From positions 33,329,001 through 33,393,000 of the forward strand of contig CM077594.1 in the NCBI GenBank assembly GCA_039654915.1: a DNA stretch of 64,000 nucleotides. Reading direction: 5' to 3'. This DNA is from Aquilaria yunnanensis. Taxonomy: Eukaryota; Streptophyta; Magnoliopsida; Malvales; Thymelaeaceae. The translations under genes were made by a program, and so were the position numbers. The notes under the pieces were generated by a model, which did no database searches, was not told the DNA's origin, and was given only the letters and a program-made list of their open reading frames with translations. Positions 1 to 11,776 of this stretch are shown in pieces (position 1 is the stretch's first letter; each line of letters begins with the position of its first letter).

Positions 1-217
1 GCTATTGTTTTCCTTCCTTTTTGCCATAATGTGCATAAAATGTGAATTTGTCTGTAATGGTTGTGCCAATATGCATGTATTTGCATAGTGCCCAAGACGG
101 CCACTTGGGTATGCTGACTAAGGGTATTGTTCTGATGGGCCTACAAGACAAACCAATCCTAGGGATTTAAATGAACAATTTTGGCACCATAACTAAACTA
201 CCCCAGAGTGGGCAACA
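1..217 (+). mobile_element. 3' tail of a Family 1 gypsy LTR (truncated by the window edge)
   Basis: This is the last ~217 bp of the ~2.4 kb Family 1 LTR. It matches the 3' ends of the copies ending at 8605, 14727, 23610 and 57572, including the stretch with CCCAAGA, GGCCACTTGGGTATGC and CACAATTTTGGCACCATAA. It ends in GGGCAACA at 217, the expected CA terminus. No primer site or gag in the same orientation follows. A reversed gag scrap begins directly after it, so this is a rearranged or solo copy. Confidence 0.85.
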
Positions 218-782
218 CCCAAAGTGCATGGCTCCATACCATGGAATCTTCTACACCTTGGGCACAAGCTCCTTTTTTTCCTCTTGAATGGCCTTTGGCT
301 CTCAGCCGCCTTTCCTACCATTCAGCGTTTCCCAGCACTGTTTCATAGGATTGATGGTCCAACCTCTTCCTTCTTGGTTTGAATTATTAACTCCTCAATT
401 TCCCTCTCTAAGGCCAAATCTTTATGAACCACTTGACTGTAGCTTTGCATATCCACCATCGCCATATGCCTTCGAAGCATGGGCTTAAGGACTTGAAAGA
501 ACTTCTTGGCCTTCAACTCATAATTACAGGCCATATAAGGAGCATATCGAATGAGCAAGTTATAGCACTCTTCATACTTTCTCATTGACATCTCTCTTTG
601 AGTGATGTTTCAAATTGAATCCTCCTATGATCTTGAGTAGCTTACTAAAGTACTCTTGTCGGAACTTCCCATTGAAGTATGACCAATTGAGCACCTTTTT
701 CTTATACTTCGGTCGATTTCCATTGCTTTCTTTCAACATGTCAAATGTATCATCCCACCATAAACTAGCCCTCCCTCTAAAA
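218..782 (-). pseudogene. Reversed gag fragment of a Ty3/gypsy element
   Basis: Read on the minus strand, this encodes part of a retrotransposon capsid domain. It begins near 779 with RGRASLWWDDTFD, a typical WW-containing gag helix, and continues through FRQEYFS and YEECYNLLIRYAPYMA to a basic C-terminal part. Near 225-290 one frame holds CPRCRRFHGMEPC, a CX2CX3HX4C zinc knuckle. The same knuckle type occurs in the gag of element K (53654-53938). The reading frame is split between two frames around 575-590 and has stops before the knuckle. Both ends are cut, by an LTR tail at 217 and by LTR C1 at about 783. The first ~14 codons of the longest open frame come from antisense LTR sequence and are not gag. 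It is a dead fragment of a gypsy lineage related to Family 1 but not identical to it. Confidence 0.7.
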
Positions 783-1550
783 AAGTATTCAACATACACT
801 CCCCTAAGTGGCACAAACAATGATAGTTTGGTCCTTAAGAAGAATTGGCATATTGCCTAATTTTTAAGTAACCTATGGACTAAATTGTAAGGTTACAGAA
901 ATGGGGTACTTAAGTGCACAAATTTCCAAAGATGGCTATGGACGTGGATGGAAATATGAAGAAAGGTCATGGATGGAATTAAGAATATTGTTGGGGAACA
1001 AAGTTCCTAAGAAGGCAAAGTTGATCATTTATGGCAAAATGCCAACTAAGGATCCAAGTGTCCAACTTTTTGTCTAAAGGTTATAATTACCTTTGACAAG
1101 GTTAAAGGTGGTAAAAAATAGTCATTTTCCCAGTCAAAATAGCTGGATATAATCTGTCCAAGTGGTGGCCAATGTTTCAAAAATTTGGATATATGCCACC
1201 AAGGTCAAAATGATGTATAAATGAAGAAAAATCTTCATTTTCTTGCCATTTCCTCTAAATTTCATGCCCTAGCAGCCAAGGGTTCTTCCTTAACCTTTTA
1301 CACCATCCTTCATAGCCACCATACCTTGAGAAAGTAAGAGGAAGCAAGAGAAAGCAAAGTAGGCATCAAAGAGTGCAAGGAACATTATTTTCGGTTCTAT
1401 TAATGTTCATCAAATTTCCAGAAAAAGGTAAGAGTTTTCTAAAGCTTCTTGGATTGTTTACTGTATTTCTAAACATCCGTGAAGCTAATACCATGCTTCG
1501 AAGAGAGCAAAAAGCTCAAGGATCCAAGTATGGGTTAAGGGGCAAGAAGC

Positions 1551-2965
1551 TGTTAGTGTTGTGCCCAAAAGCCAATCATGAGATGATTGTATTTTTGCAC
1601 ATTGAGTCATGATATTTTATTAAGGCATTAATCCAGCAATTATGTTTGTTGTTTTGTTTCTACATAACTTAACAAACATAATTGTAACCATAGAATAATG
1701 ATATTCTTAAATGTCCCTGGTCTGGTATTATTGTGGAGCGGGTTGCAATAATACATAACGACTAGCATATGTGGAGACTAATATGAGATATGTAGTCTAC
1801 ATATGGGTACAAGTTGGAGAACTTGTGTACTAGACCGACCCACCATGAGAACACTACATGGATCGTTATATGAGTGTCATAAGTGATTCTCATAGTGATC
1901 ATGGTATATGTAGTCCTTCGACCTAAGATCATCAAGGTTTCCTACATGTGAGTCACATACTTTGATACTTTCCTTTGTTGCTCGTAACTGAGTGAACTTG
2001 AAGGAGGTCATTGGGTATGTCACATATCATGCGGAGGGATTTGTATGATCAAGATGGGATTTGTCCCTCCTATGTAACGGGAGTGATATCTTCGGGCCCC
2101 TTGATAGAGTGAGACTTAGAAAATGCTTGGCCATGCTCGGATGAGTTGATATACGATATCAATGTCATCAGTTTAAGTTAGTCTACTCGGTAATCAAGAA
2201 ACCAAAGATTGGGCTATACGAGAGTGACACATTCCATGTCTCGTGCTTAGTCTTGATATCTTGGACAAAGGGACAATGACATATATCGGTGATGATCATA
2301 AAGGTTTAGTCGAATCATCGACAATCTTGTCACTTGGGTAGGAATGATGTATTGCTAGACACCGCTCATTGCTTATGATCATAAATGTGATTTATGATCA
2401 TTGCCAACGCGATAAGAGCCTATTGGGTCGCACACATAGAGCTATTTAGATCATTAGAGTGCATGGGCTAATTATTTGGGTTATGGTTTCACTTTAATTT
2501 CGTATTAATAATGGGGCCAAGAGTTGAGCCATTGTTAAGCCCGAAATTAAATCCTAATTGGATTAAGGCTTTGAAACCCATTAGGCCTGGAAGTTGAGTC
2601 TCACTATAAATACAACTTCTAGTGAGAAATTCGTAGGTCTCCTTGCCCTAGTCTCCCAAAAGGACAGCCGCACTCTTCTCTTGCAATTCCTTGGATGACG
2701 CAAGCTAGCACTATGAGTGCAAGAGAAACGCATCTGCCGGGACGTGGTTGAAGCATGGTGGTCTCGAGAGGCTCGTGTGGATGCCATTGAGAGCCTGAAC
2801 ACGTCAACTGTTCAGGTTTTGTGATTCGACTCTACAGTTGAGTGAGAGATCTCAACCGAAAATTAGGTATGAAAATTTTTGAACACCCGGTTTACCCCGT
2901 TTCACTTGGATCCTGGAGGGTTTTGGTTAAATTCCGCTGCACTGTTTGGCTCCCGAAACCCAACA
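1551..2965 (+). mobile_element. Solo Ty1/copia LTR (T1, Family 3)
   Basis: The 1415-bp LTR begins TGTTAGTGTTGTGCCC and ends CCCAACA. It is flanked by an exact 5-bp TSD, GAAGC (1546-1550 and 2966-2970). It matches the LTRs of copia element T3 (33734-38068, reversed), which keeps pol, so the superfamily assignment comes from T3. No internal region remains, as expected after recombination between two LTRs. It sits inside LTR C1 and is younger than C1. Confidence 0.93.
2605..2612 (+). promoter_or_regulatory. TATA box of the copia LTR
   Basis: TATAAATA preceded by CTCAC lies about 1.05 kb into the LTR. The same motif is at the same place in the other three copies: 25240-25247 on plus, and 34087-34094 and 60141-60148 on minus. 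This would mark the end of U3. Confidence 0.6.
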
Positions 2966-4531
2966 GAAGCATGGCAAGGTTTCAGCCTTAGTGTTACCAT
3001 GCTAAACATGGCAGCAAGAAAGAAGGGTTTCTAGAGCCCAAGTTAGTACTAAATAAGACATCAAAGACTCCCAAGACCAAGCAAAAGATTAAGGAGGGCT
3101 GCCATAGTGATCTTATTGTGATATCTCATTGTTTCATTGAATGTTTATGACTAACCCTAATGTTAATGTTGCTGGCGCATTTCATTTGTTATGTTGCTGT
3201 GTTTGTTGATGCATATGGTTGCCATATTTGTGTATATATGTTGTTTTTGTGTTTTTTTATGCCTTTGGATTTTAGCTGGTACATTGCTATGGACGACTTT
3301 AACATAGAAAGGCTTTACTAAGTTCTTTATAAAGAGCTTATTCCCCTTTCTATTCATTTTCAGGTCCAGCTGAAAGTTCATATTTAAACTAACCTTTGTG
3401 GTTTGATTTTTTCTATGAATTTTCAAGTAATTAAAATTCCATATGTCTAGTTATGATCTCGAAATTTTTGTGATTTTAGGAGCACATTTGGTATTTTTAG
3501 TCATGGTGGTTATTGTGGTATGCAGCAACTGTCTAGCATCCTCTTTCTGGAGTCCATTGTATCTCAGGTACTCCTGTAACTTAGGGTGTGTATTTAACTG
3601 AGTTAAGACCATTGTGTAGTGCATGTATGCATGTACATGTAGTGTATGTAAAATCAGACAAGTATGTGAACATTTGAGTAATGTTTCGCTATGTATGTGA
3701 TGTGGTGCAAAGCTACCTAAGGGTCAATGATACGCTGCTTACTTGTAAATTATGTTTTGACCACAAAAAGTTGCTAGATGTAGGAGCGTGTAATTACTAT
3801 GTGTATTGGACATGTATGGGATAGCTTTGGAGGGCTTTCCCTTTGTGAATGAAGTGTTTGCACACTTACGAAATTTTGTATGGGCAAAATGGTCATAAAG
3901 TGACTAGAATTTTGACTTTGCACTCAAAATGCTGTATATCCATGTGTAGAATGAATATTGGTCTAAAATTTTAACCACACCTAGAGAACATCTAGATGTT
4001 GAACTGAGGTTTGGAATTTCTAAATTTGGTGCTCTGTACCCAAAGATATGGCGTTACAAATTGGCTATGTTACTGTTCATTTAGTTAGATTTTTGTAAAA
4101 AAATTCAAAAATCCAAAACTTGGTCCATAGGTGGGCTATTGATGTAAAAAAGAATTTGTTCATTTTATCTAAGTCTCTACTTGATAATGGAGAAAGAAAA
4201 ATAGGGGGTACATGGCTAGAATGATATAGTTTATTAGAGAAAGTTACAGGCGTAGTGGCTGGTTACTAGAACTTAACAAGATTGCCTAATGTGTGGTAGG
4301 CAAAACTAGGACTTGTGCTAGTGTTTTCCTTCTTTGTTGCCATGGCGTGCGTGAAATGTGAATATGTGTGTGATGGTTGGACCAACATGCATGTATTTAC
4401 ATAGTGCCCAAGACGGCCACTTGGGTATGCACACTAAGGGCAGTGTTCTGATGGCCTACAGAACATTACCAATCTTGGGGGTCTAAATGCACAATTTTGG
4501 CACCATAATTGGACTACCCCGAACTGGGTAA

Positions 4532-4748
4532 AATCTCATTCAATCTTTCCATAACTAGATCATTATAGCCACCATGAGGTTCCCCAACTCCCTTGAAGCG
4601 CCTGACCTAGTGTAACCATAGGAACCTGTAACCAAAGCCAGATGACATTCGATAGGTGTTTGTTAGTACTAATTATCCTAGCACATGGACTTTAACTAGA
4701 TCTCAGTCTTAGCCTCCAAAATCTATGAACCACACTTTAACACCAAAA
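4532..4748 (-). mobile_element. Internal stub of element D1 with a degenerate primer-binding site
   Basis: This lies immediately downstream, on the minus strand, of the D1 LTR end at 4749. After three spacer bases comes TGGTGTTAAAGT (4734-4745 on minus). It differs from the plant iMet primer site TGGTATCAGAGC by four transitions. About 200 bp of untranslated leader follow and are cut at 4531 by LTR C1. No coding sequence is recognisable. Confidence 0.55.
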
Positions 4749-6172
4749 TGACACACCAACTTTTCACCTTGCCTAGGAAACTTGTGAGAACGAATCTCAC
4801 AGTGGTTGCAATTGGCTAATTAATTATGTGCCACAAATTAAAACTTCATGTTACAAGTTGATTAGCCAAGAGAATGCAAGCATGCATGCACTTTTAGCTT
4901 TGACTTCAGTAATTGGAAAATCGTGAAAAATTCATATTACGTGGGCAGTTTTCATGGAAGTCAAAGTTCAAGTAGTGAAAGCATACAAAATCAATGGTTG
5001 TACTATCATAATTACACATAAGAACCATGTAAAGGCATTCAACAAAAGTAGACTAATGCTCCTCACCCAAGAGCAACACTATAGTCTTGAGCTCAATTCA
5101 TAAATATGGGAGGCAACTAGGCATACAACATCTAGAAGCCTTCTTTCTGATATCCTCCCAACTAACTCACACCCTGGAGATGAGTCCTAGTAGTAAGTCA
5201 CAAAAGCCTATCCACATGCTTGCTAGCCTCTACGGCCAAGAAATACGACAGTTAGTACTTTAACTTCACGAACAAGTAGCTATTAAAACTAGAATCATAA
5301 AGATTCTCATGGGAAAATTCATGCAAAAAAAACACTATCATCACAACCCTTAGCAGGTAACAGGTGCAATAGTGCCAGAATATGCACAACATAAACTAAG
5401 GAGTGAGAATTTAAGAATTCTCAGTAAGGGTTTTCACCTGCATGGAAATATACTAAGGACAACGCGTATATAGTCATATGTAATCTGTTGTGGGCTCATA
5501 TATTGTGAGGCTAAACCTATGAGCATATGTTTCAGTCCCTTGGGACTTATCTTCCATTTAGTCCTCAAATTACAAGGCAAAGCCTCATATACTAGTAAGC
5601 ATAGCTTACTAGCCAAACTAGTGACATTTCACTAGTTGAATCTCTCTTACGTTGTAAAGGGGCACTATCCCTGGACTAATGTTCACTAGGTAATAATGGC
5701 CCACTAGGTGCACTAAGGTTTCAAACCAAAACCTCACACCCAATGGGCCGGCTACATCTTTGACGGTACTAAACATTTCATGCAAGGTAGTGATACTTCA
5801 TTGTGGCCATCCATAACCTAGTTTTCTTGTTTATGGTAAAGGTAACCAAAAAACACAAGAAAACTCCTAGGACTTGGAGGAGTTTTGGAAGTCTTAGTGC
5901 ACCACTAGTACACCTTGATCCTCAGGTACCCTAAGCACCTCATCAGGCCTCCCCTTTGGCAAAAGTTGGTTTTTCTAGCCAACAAAATTATGGCAACGTC
6001 CCACCACAATACATGAGTTGTTTGAACTTTTCTGTCGATTTGGTGACGCATCTTCGATCGTTGGCATTCCCAAAAAATTATAATTTTCCCACATGCACCT
6101 TTAGGAGGCTTCCCAAGGATATCAAACATGCATGGATGGCTTTCCAACACCACATACCTGTAAAACATGTTG

Positions 6173-8605
6173 TGTTACCACCTCACAAAAATGGGAGAAT
6201 TACAAGTGTGTCATAATGGCTCAAAACCATTATATTGTGTAATTATCACCATAGTGATTGAAGTCTGGGGGGTAAAAGGCATGATCAACACCTTCTTAAA
6301 AATGTTCCAAGTTTGTAACTTGGTGCCCAAGAAAAGCCTTAAGGATTGCTTGTTTGTCAAGCAACCTATGGACATTTTTGTAAGATTTTGGAAATTCGGG
6401 TACTCAATTGAAAAACTTTCACAAAAGTGATTTGGAGAGTTATGAGAAGGATATGAATGGTATGAAAGTGCTATTGGAGGACCAAAGTGATTATAGAAGA
6501 CAAGTATGGACAAAGGAAGGCACAAAAAGGTTTTAAGGACTTAAGTATCCTATTGTGTGCCTTTGGTTTCCATGCTTATGACTTAAGTCAAATAGAAGTT
6601 TTGTGGTGTTATCCCACATAAGGAGGGGCTGCTGTGGCATGGGATAAGGTAGTCAAATGTGGGCCAAGAGATTAAGGTAAAGAAATCATGGTCTTGTAGC
6701 AAGGAAAATGACATAAAGCTTGGTTAAGCTTGCCAAGTGTGTTTAGTGCACTTAAGAGCATATAAGTGTCCATTCTTGTCCTTATCTCCTAAATCATGGC
6801 CTCCTCCAGCAAAAAGGAAGCCAGCCCTCTCCACCATACTTCCTCCATAGCGACCATACTTTCAAACTCAAAACTACTTGGAATTGAAGTCAAGGAAGCA
6901 CAATTGGAAGCTATTAGGTGCAATTACTTGAGTGCGCCTAGGATCAAGCTCCAATTTCAGGATAACCATGAAGGTAACGGTTCTCTTGCTCTCATAAGTT
7001 GTTTTATCTATTTTCAAGCAACCATTAAGCTATGGCTAAGCTTGAAAAATAGCCATGAGCTTGATGAACCAAGCTTAGTGAAGGGAGTGCACTTATTGAA
7101 GGTTTTGTGACCTAGTGTGAAGTGCATAGTGATGGCAGCCAATTGAAGGGTTTCTAGAGCCCAAATTTAGTACTAACTAATGTTAAAATCCTCATAAGGC
7201 CAAGCATTAGCTTGAGGAGGCCTGCCATAGTGATTTGCTTATGTTTATTATGTGTTTTATGGACTAACCTATGGTATATGTTGCCGCCACATTTCATGTG
7301 TTTGTTGGTTGTAAATGGGTGCTACATTTGGTTCCTGTATCTTGTATATATGCATTGTGGTTTTTCTATTTTAGTGTTCTTGGATGCAGGTTTTAATGAT
7401 TGTTACATTGCCTATTGAATCCAAGTACCACCCTACTAAGTTTCTCATTTAAACTTAGTCCCCTTAATTTTGTCGTTGCAAGTCCAGCTGAAAGATCACC
7501 TTCAAACTAACCTTTGTGGTTTGATTTTTTCCCTACACTTTTAGGAACTTTAACTTCCATATGTCTAGTGATGGTACTTACTGTGTTGTGCAGCAGCTGT
7601 CCAGTATCCTATTCTGGAGTCCATTGTGTCTCAGGCCCTCCTATAACCTAGGGTCCATATTTAGCTGAGTTAAGACCATTTTGTAGTGCATGTATGCATG
7701 TACATGTAGTGTATATAAAATGAGACAAATATGTGAACGTTTGAGTAATGTTTTGGCTATGTAAGTGATGTGGTGCAAAGCTGGCTATGTGTGAATGATG
7801 GGCTGCTTACTTGTAGATTCTGTTTTAGCCACATATGGTTGTTCAATGTAAAGGAATGTATTTCTTATGTGTAATGTACATATAAGGGGTAGCCTTGGAG
7901 GGCTTTACCCTTGTGAATGAAGTGTTTGCACACGTACGAAATTTTGTATAGGCAAAATGGTCATTTAGTGACCAGAATTTAGACTCTGCACTTAAAGTTT
8001 TATATCTCCCTGTATAGAAGGAATCTTGGTATGAAATTTTGACCGCACCTAGCAACATCTAGAGGTTGAACTAGGATTTGAAATTTTTGAATTTGGAGGC
8101 TTGTAGCCAAAGATATGACGTTGCAAAGTTGGCTAAGTTACTGTTCAATTGATTAGAATTTTGTAACAAACTTCAAAAATCCATAACTTGGCCATAGGTG
8201 GGCTATTGACATAAAAAAAAATTTCTTGGTTCGCTATAAGTACCTACTTGAGAATGGAGCAAAAAAAAAAATAGGGGATTATATGGCTAGAATAATACAG
8301 TTTATTAGTGGAAGTTACAGGTGCAGTGGCTGGTCACTAAAACTTAACAAGATTGCCTAATGTGTGGTAGCCATGATTAAGACTTGTGCTAGTGTTTTCC
8401 TTCTTCGCTGCCATGGTGTGCATGAAATGTGAATATGTGTGTGATGGTTGGACCAATATGCACATGTTTACATAGTGCCCAAGAGGGCCACTTGTTCATG
8501 CACACTAAAGGTAGTGTTTTGATGGCCTATAGAACATTATCAATCCTTGGAGTCTAAATGCACAATTTTTGCACCATAATTGGACTACCCCCGGAGTGGG
8601 TAATA
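6173..8605 (+). mobile_element. 5' LTR of element A
   Basis: This is the best uninterrupted plus-strand Family 1 LTR (2433 bp). It begins TGTTACCACC and ends GGGTAATA, where the terminal CA has become TA. A TATA-like CATATAAG lies near 6760. A short open frame beginning MASSSKKEASPLHH starts at 6796. A donor-like AAG/GTAACG is at 6973-6974. A polypyrimidine acceptor near 7481 is damaged (TTGCAA). The short ORFs inside are LTR features, not host genes. Confidence 0.9.
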
Positions 8606-8610
8606 GATGT

Positions 8611-8622
8611 TGGTATCAGGGC
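8611..8622 (+). promoter_or_regulatory. Primer-binding site of element A (iMet-type)
   Basis: TGGTATCAGGGC differs by one base from TGGTATCAGAGC, the plant initiator-Met tRNA primer site used by many gypsy chromoviruses. It starts five bases after the LTR end at 8605. This fixes the orientation and shows that 6173-8605 is a 5' LTR. Confidence 0.88.
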
Positions 8623-8769
8623 ATGGTTTATACATGTACATAGCATACACTTGCATTCCATGCATCTACAAACATGAACTCAGTTTGGTCAACTACTATT
8701 GTCAAGCACCATTGAAATACCTATGATTTTTATATGTGCTTTGTGGTGAATCATCAATGCAGGAAGTAA

Positions 8770-9625
8770 ACATGGTTGCCACAGGAGAGGGGAAACACCT
8801 CAAAGGCTTTCTACTGACTCTGGGCAACAAAGAAATGGACAAAATAAAGGAATTAACGCCAACAGAGGGTACCAAACCCTGAAGTCCCTCAAGTTTGGTT
8901 AGAGCTTTAGAGGAACTTAGCTATAATCAATGAGAACATAGTAAGGCTGATTCAAGCAGAACAGCAAGCAGTCCAAGTAGCTCCAGCAGAACCAGTTCAG
9001 GATGCACAACATCAACTAGAAGAGGATACAAGGAACACATCAGAATATGTTCCTTCTTGAAGCTTAGAAGACACAAATGATGAGGCCATTGGGGAGAAAG
9101 ATGAGGATAGGAGAAATCCATGAGGAAGAAGGCTAAGGTCTAAGATTGGTTAGGTGTCTAGGACTAATCCCTCAATCTATGACCATTCATCCACTAGGAA
9201 TAAGATTGAGGAAGGCTGTAAGAGAAGATCCAGGAGAAGGCAGAGAGATCATAGAGAGCATCACCATACAGAGGGCTTTCACAGATCTAGGAGACATAGA
9301 TAAGAGGATCTAGAAGGCCTAGATGAAGTCAGACTATTTGAGAGGTTTCAAGGCCTAAGACCTCCATAGTTTGATGGAAGAGCTAGGCCAAAGAAAGTTG
9401 AGTAGTGGTTAATCTTCTTTGAAAAAATGTTTGAGAGGATACCACTCAGCTCCACCAAGAGAGTGTCACTAGCTACCTACAATCTGGTAGACAGTGCAGA
9501 GAAGTGGTGGAGAAACACCAGAGATAGATATGCTGTCCAGAAGGCAGAAGGCCAGAAGAATACATGGAAATGACTTGTTAGAGTTCACCTAGCTGTTCCA
9601 GGAGCAGTTCATCAGTGATGCCATG
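8770..9625 (+). pseudogene. gag remnant of element A
   Basis: Frames here match the gag of element K. An Arg/His-rich N-terminal part is followed by RLFERFQGLRPP, then KRVSLATYNLVD and KWWRNTRDRYAV, which are capsid-domain helices. Several in-frame stops are visible, for example after GLRPP, after KKVE and after KNTWK. The match ends near GVPAVHQ-type sequence at about 9622, where element B begins. The downstream zinc knuckle, protease and polymerase are absent. It cannot make a functional capsid protein. Confidence 0.8.
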
Positions 9626-9639
9626 TCTTCTCCTGGCTA

Positions 9640-11758
9640 CTTTCTTTCACTCTATCTTGCTTTCATGAAAACTTTCCTTACTTTGGGTTGATCGATGAGT
9701 ATTTCCACGTCACCTTCCTTTATGCTGAATGTGACCGTTAGGTATTTCACATCTGGGCAAATGTGAAGATTACCCTATGTCTGCCTACCAAGGATGGCAT
9801 TGTATGAAGAAGGGATGTCTATAATGATAAACCTCATCATTGTGGAACCAAAGAGCTCTTCCTTGGTCTGAACTGAGGTTCCCCTTAGCATCAAGGGTAG
9901 ATCGATCTAATCGAGTACCAGGAGTTTCGAGGGACCTATGCCGAAAGTAGGAGAAGTAACAGGTGACATCCCAACTTCCTATCCTTGCCATGATTAGTAG
10001 AGGGTCGTCGTGTGGAAACTTCATGATAGACCCATTTTTTTGAATAAGCTTGTTCACTAGGCTGTCAAATTCCATCATTGATATTTCTCAGACATTCCTT
10101 TTCCTCTCAGCCAAGGGTATTCCAGTAGTGATTTTCTGGATTACTCCTGCAGGAGGTGTTGGGTGCTTTCTAGGACTTCGGTTCCGAAGTCGGTCAAAAT
10201 CATAGTCCTCCTCTTCTCCTTTCTTCTATTCTTCCTTTCTTTCTCGGGCTTTGGGTAATGGCAACCGTAAGTAGCGTCGGAGTTGCCCTTGCTTGATCAA
10301 AGATTCAATATGCTTTCTTAGCTGGAGACAATCTTCAGTATCATGCCTGCGATTTTGATGAAATTGATAGAATTTCATCATGTTCTTCTTAGTGTCCTAG
10401 GTCATGGCCTTTGGACGTTGAATTAGGGTTCCTTGCCTTTGCCTGGCCATTAGGATATTTGTTCTTGTTGTATTTAGGGGAGTGAATGATATTGGCCTCT
10501 TTCCCCTTGTTTTTCAAGGTTTGCCCCCTCCCTTGGTTTGGAGTCGAGGTTGGTGACTTTGACTCTCGAAGTGACTACACTCAGACTTCGGGCCACCCAT
10601 CCTTAGCTCCTCAGCTGTCATGTGCTGCTCGACCTTTCGATAAAATTCTCCGAGGGTGTCAGGGGGGTTTTTGGAGAACTCAAAAAAAAGTTGTGAGTCC
10701 CTCCTAAGTCCCCTGATCATGGCGAGGATACAAATTTCTAGGCGGAAGTCAGCCACGTTGAGGTCTTCTCAGTTGAACCTCTCAACATAGTCCCAAATGG
10801 TCTTCTCATTCTTTTGGGCTATGTCAAACATTTGGACAGGCATCTTTGCCATCAGCGTGCTTCCAATGAACTGTTGGGTGAAGGTGGTGGATAACTCCTG
10901 GAAACCCATTATGGTTCTGGTAGCTAAGGAGTTATACCACCCTGTTGCTCGCCCTAACAAGGTGACTTCGAAACACTTGCAGAAGGTGGCAACATCAGCG
11001 CCATGCAACACCATTTGTGCCTATATTTCGTTAGGTGGGCTTGGGGGTCGCTGTGCCCATCATATGTCTCCAAGCGTGGTACTCAAAAATCACTAGGCAT
11101 GGGTGCCTCCACTATCGCACGGATGAAGGGCGACTATTCTCCAGTGAAGGTCTTTGACAACCTTGACCAGACAGGCTTTCGAGAACCCTATTTTTCCACC
11201 TTCTCCAACCTTTCTAGGATTTTTTTTATGAGGATGGTAGCATCATCCTCTCTTCGTTGCCTAGTAGCCACTGACAACAGGGAGTCACGTCTTTTTTTTG
11301 GTGAGTAACTTCATTGACTGGGGGACTGGGACTTCCCATCTGGGAATGGACTTCACCAATGGGAAGTTTTGGGCTCTTTTGACACCGTTCCTTCTATGTG
11401 ACATCCCTTTGATGGTATGTTCTCCAGTGAGGACTCATCGTGAAAACCCCCACTTCCAGAACTCCAGCGAGGTGACCTAGGGCTTTTCTCTTGACGGGCA
11501 TCAGGAGAGGGTGCCCTTCCCCTTGTGGGTGGTTGTGACCACCTTAGGTCGAGCTTTTAGCTCCTTTCAACCATGATAGGGTGCTGAAAGTGGTGTATAA
11601 AGCCCATCATGACCGTTAGAGGACGTTCATCCTCAAGTAGAGAAGTCTCTACTACAGGCTATTTAGTCTCTGCTTGAGTTTCTGGCCCAGACTAGGACGT
11701 CAGGAGTCCCTTGTCCTTCAAATGTCAAGTCTCCACAATAGTGACCTGAGAATGGGTT
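9640..11758 (-). pseudogene. gag-protease remnant of element B
   Basis: The minus strand carries the capsid core in two frames: 10769-11014, with FEVTLLGRATGWYNSL and FTQQFIGSTL, and 10514-10756, with ILAMIRGLRRDSQLFFEF. The linker region follows. The protease part at 9785-10078 begins EFDSLVNKLIQ and holds FPHDDPLLIMARIGSWDV. Compared with element O, about 30 codons are missing straight after SWDV, which removes the protease active-site segment. After that the frame shifts, and the other frame resumes with LPLMLRGTS-type sequence. Stops and frameshifts occur throughout. It is a non-functional Tat-clade gag-pro, and the rest of pol was never found in the window. Confidence 0.78.
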
Positions 11759-11774
11759 CCCATAGATGGCACCA
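11759..11774 (-). promoter_or_regulatory. Primer-binding site of element B
   Basis: On the minus strand TTTGGTGCCATCTATGGG follows the LTR end ...CATCA with no real spacer. It resembles the TTTGGCGCCGTCTGTGGGAA context seen after 5' LTRs of Tat-clade gypsy elements. Element O has the same sequence as TTTGGCACCATCTGTGGG. Confidence 0.7.
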
Positions 11775-11776
11775 AA

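Larger units (their letters stand above)
783..4531 (+). mobile_element. Family 1 variant LTR (C1), split by a solo copia LTR
   Basis: The 3' 1.7 kb matches the Family 1 LTR and ends in CTGGGTAA at 4531. The first ~650 bp (783-1430) matches LTR C2 at about 42127-42790 closely but Family 1 only patchily. C1 therefore belongs to a subfamily with a diverged U3. The left end is missing relative to C2, which has roughly 100 more bases. Copia LTR T1 (1551-2965) interrupts it, and the sequence resumes cleanly after the duplicated GAAGC. C1 length without the insert is about 2.33 kb. Confidence 0.82.

Noticed and set aside
4532..4748. Host gene fragment next to LTR C1
   Set aside because: Its position after a Family 2 LTR end and the primer-site-like sequence fit an element leader; no open frame is present.
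6211..6525. 104-codon minus-strand open frame as a gene
   Set aside because: It lies antisense in LTR A and recurs with stops in other LTR copies (for example 28230-28541 on plus in the reversed copy), as expected for a repeat rather than a gene.
8927..9121. Hydrophobic minus-strand open frame resembling a small membrane protein
   Set aside because: It is antisense to the Gln/Glu-rich part of gag in element A, and reversed CAG/GAG-type codons give Leu-rich peptides.
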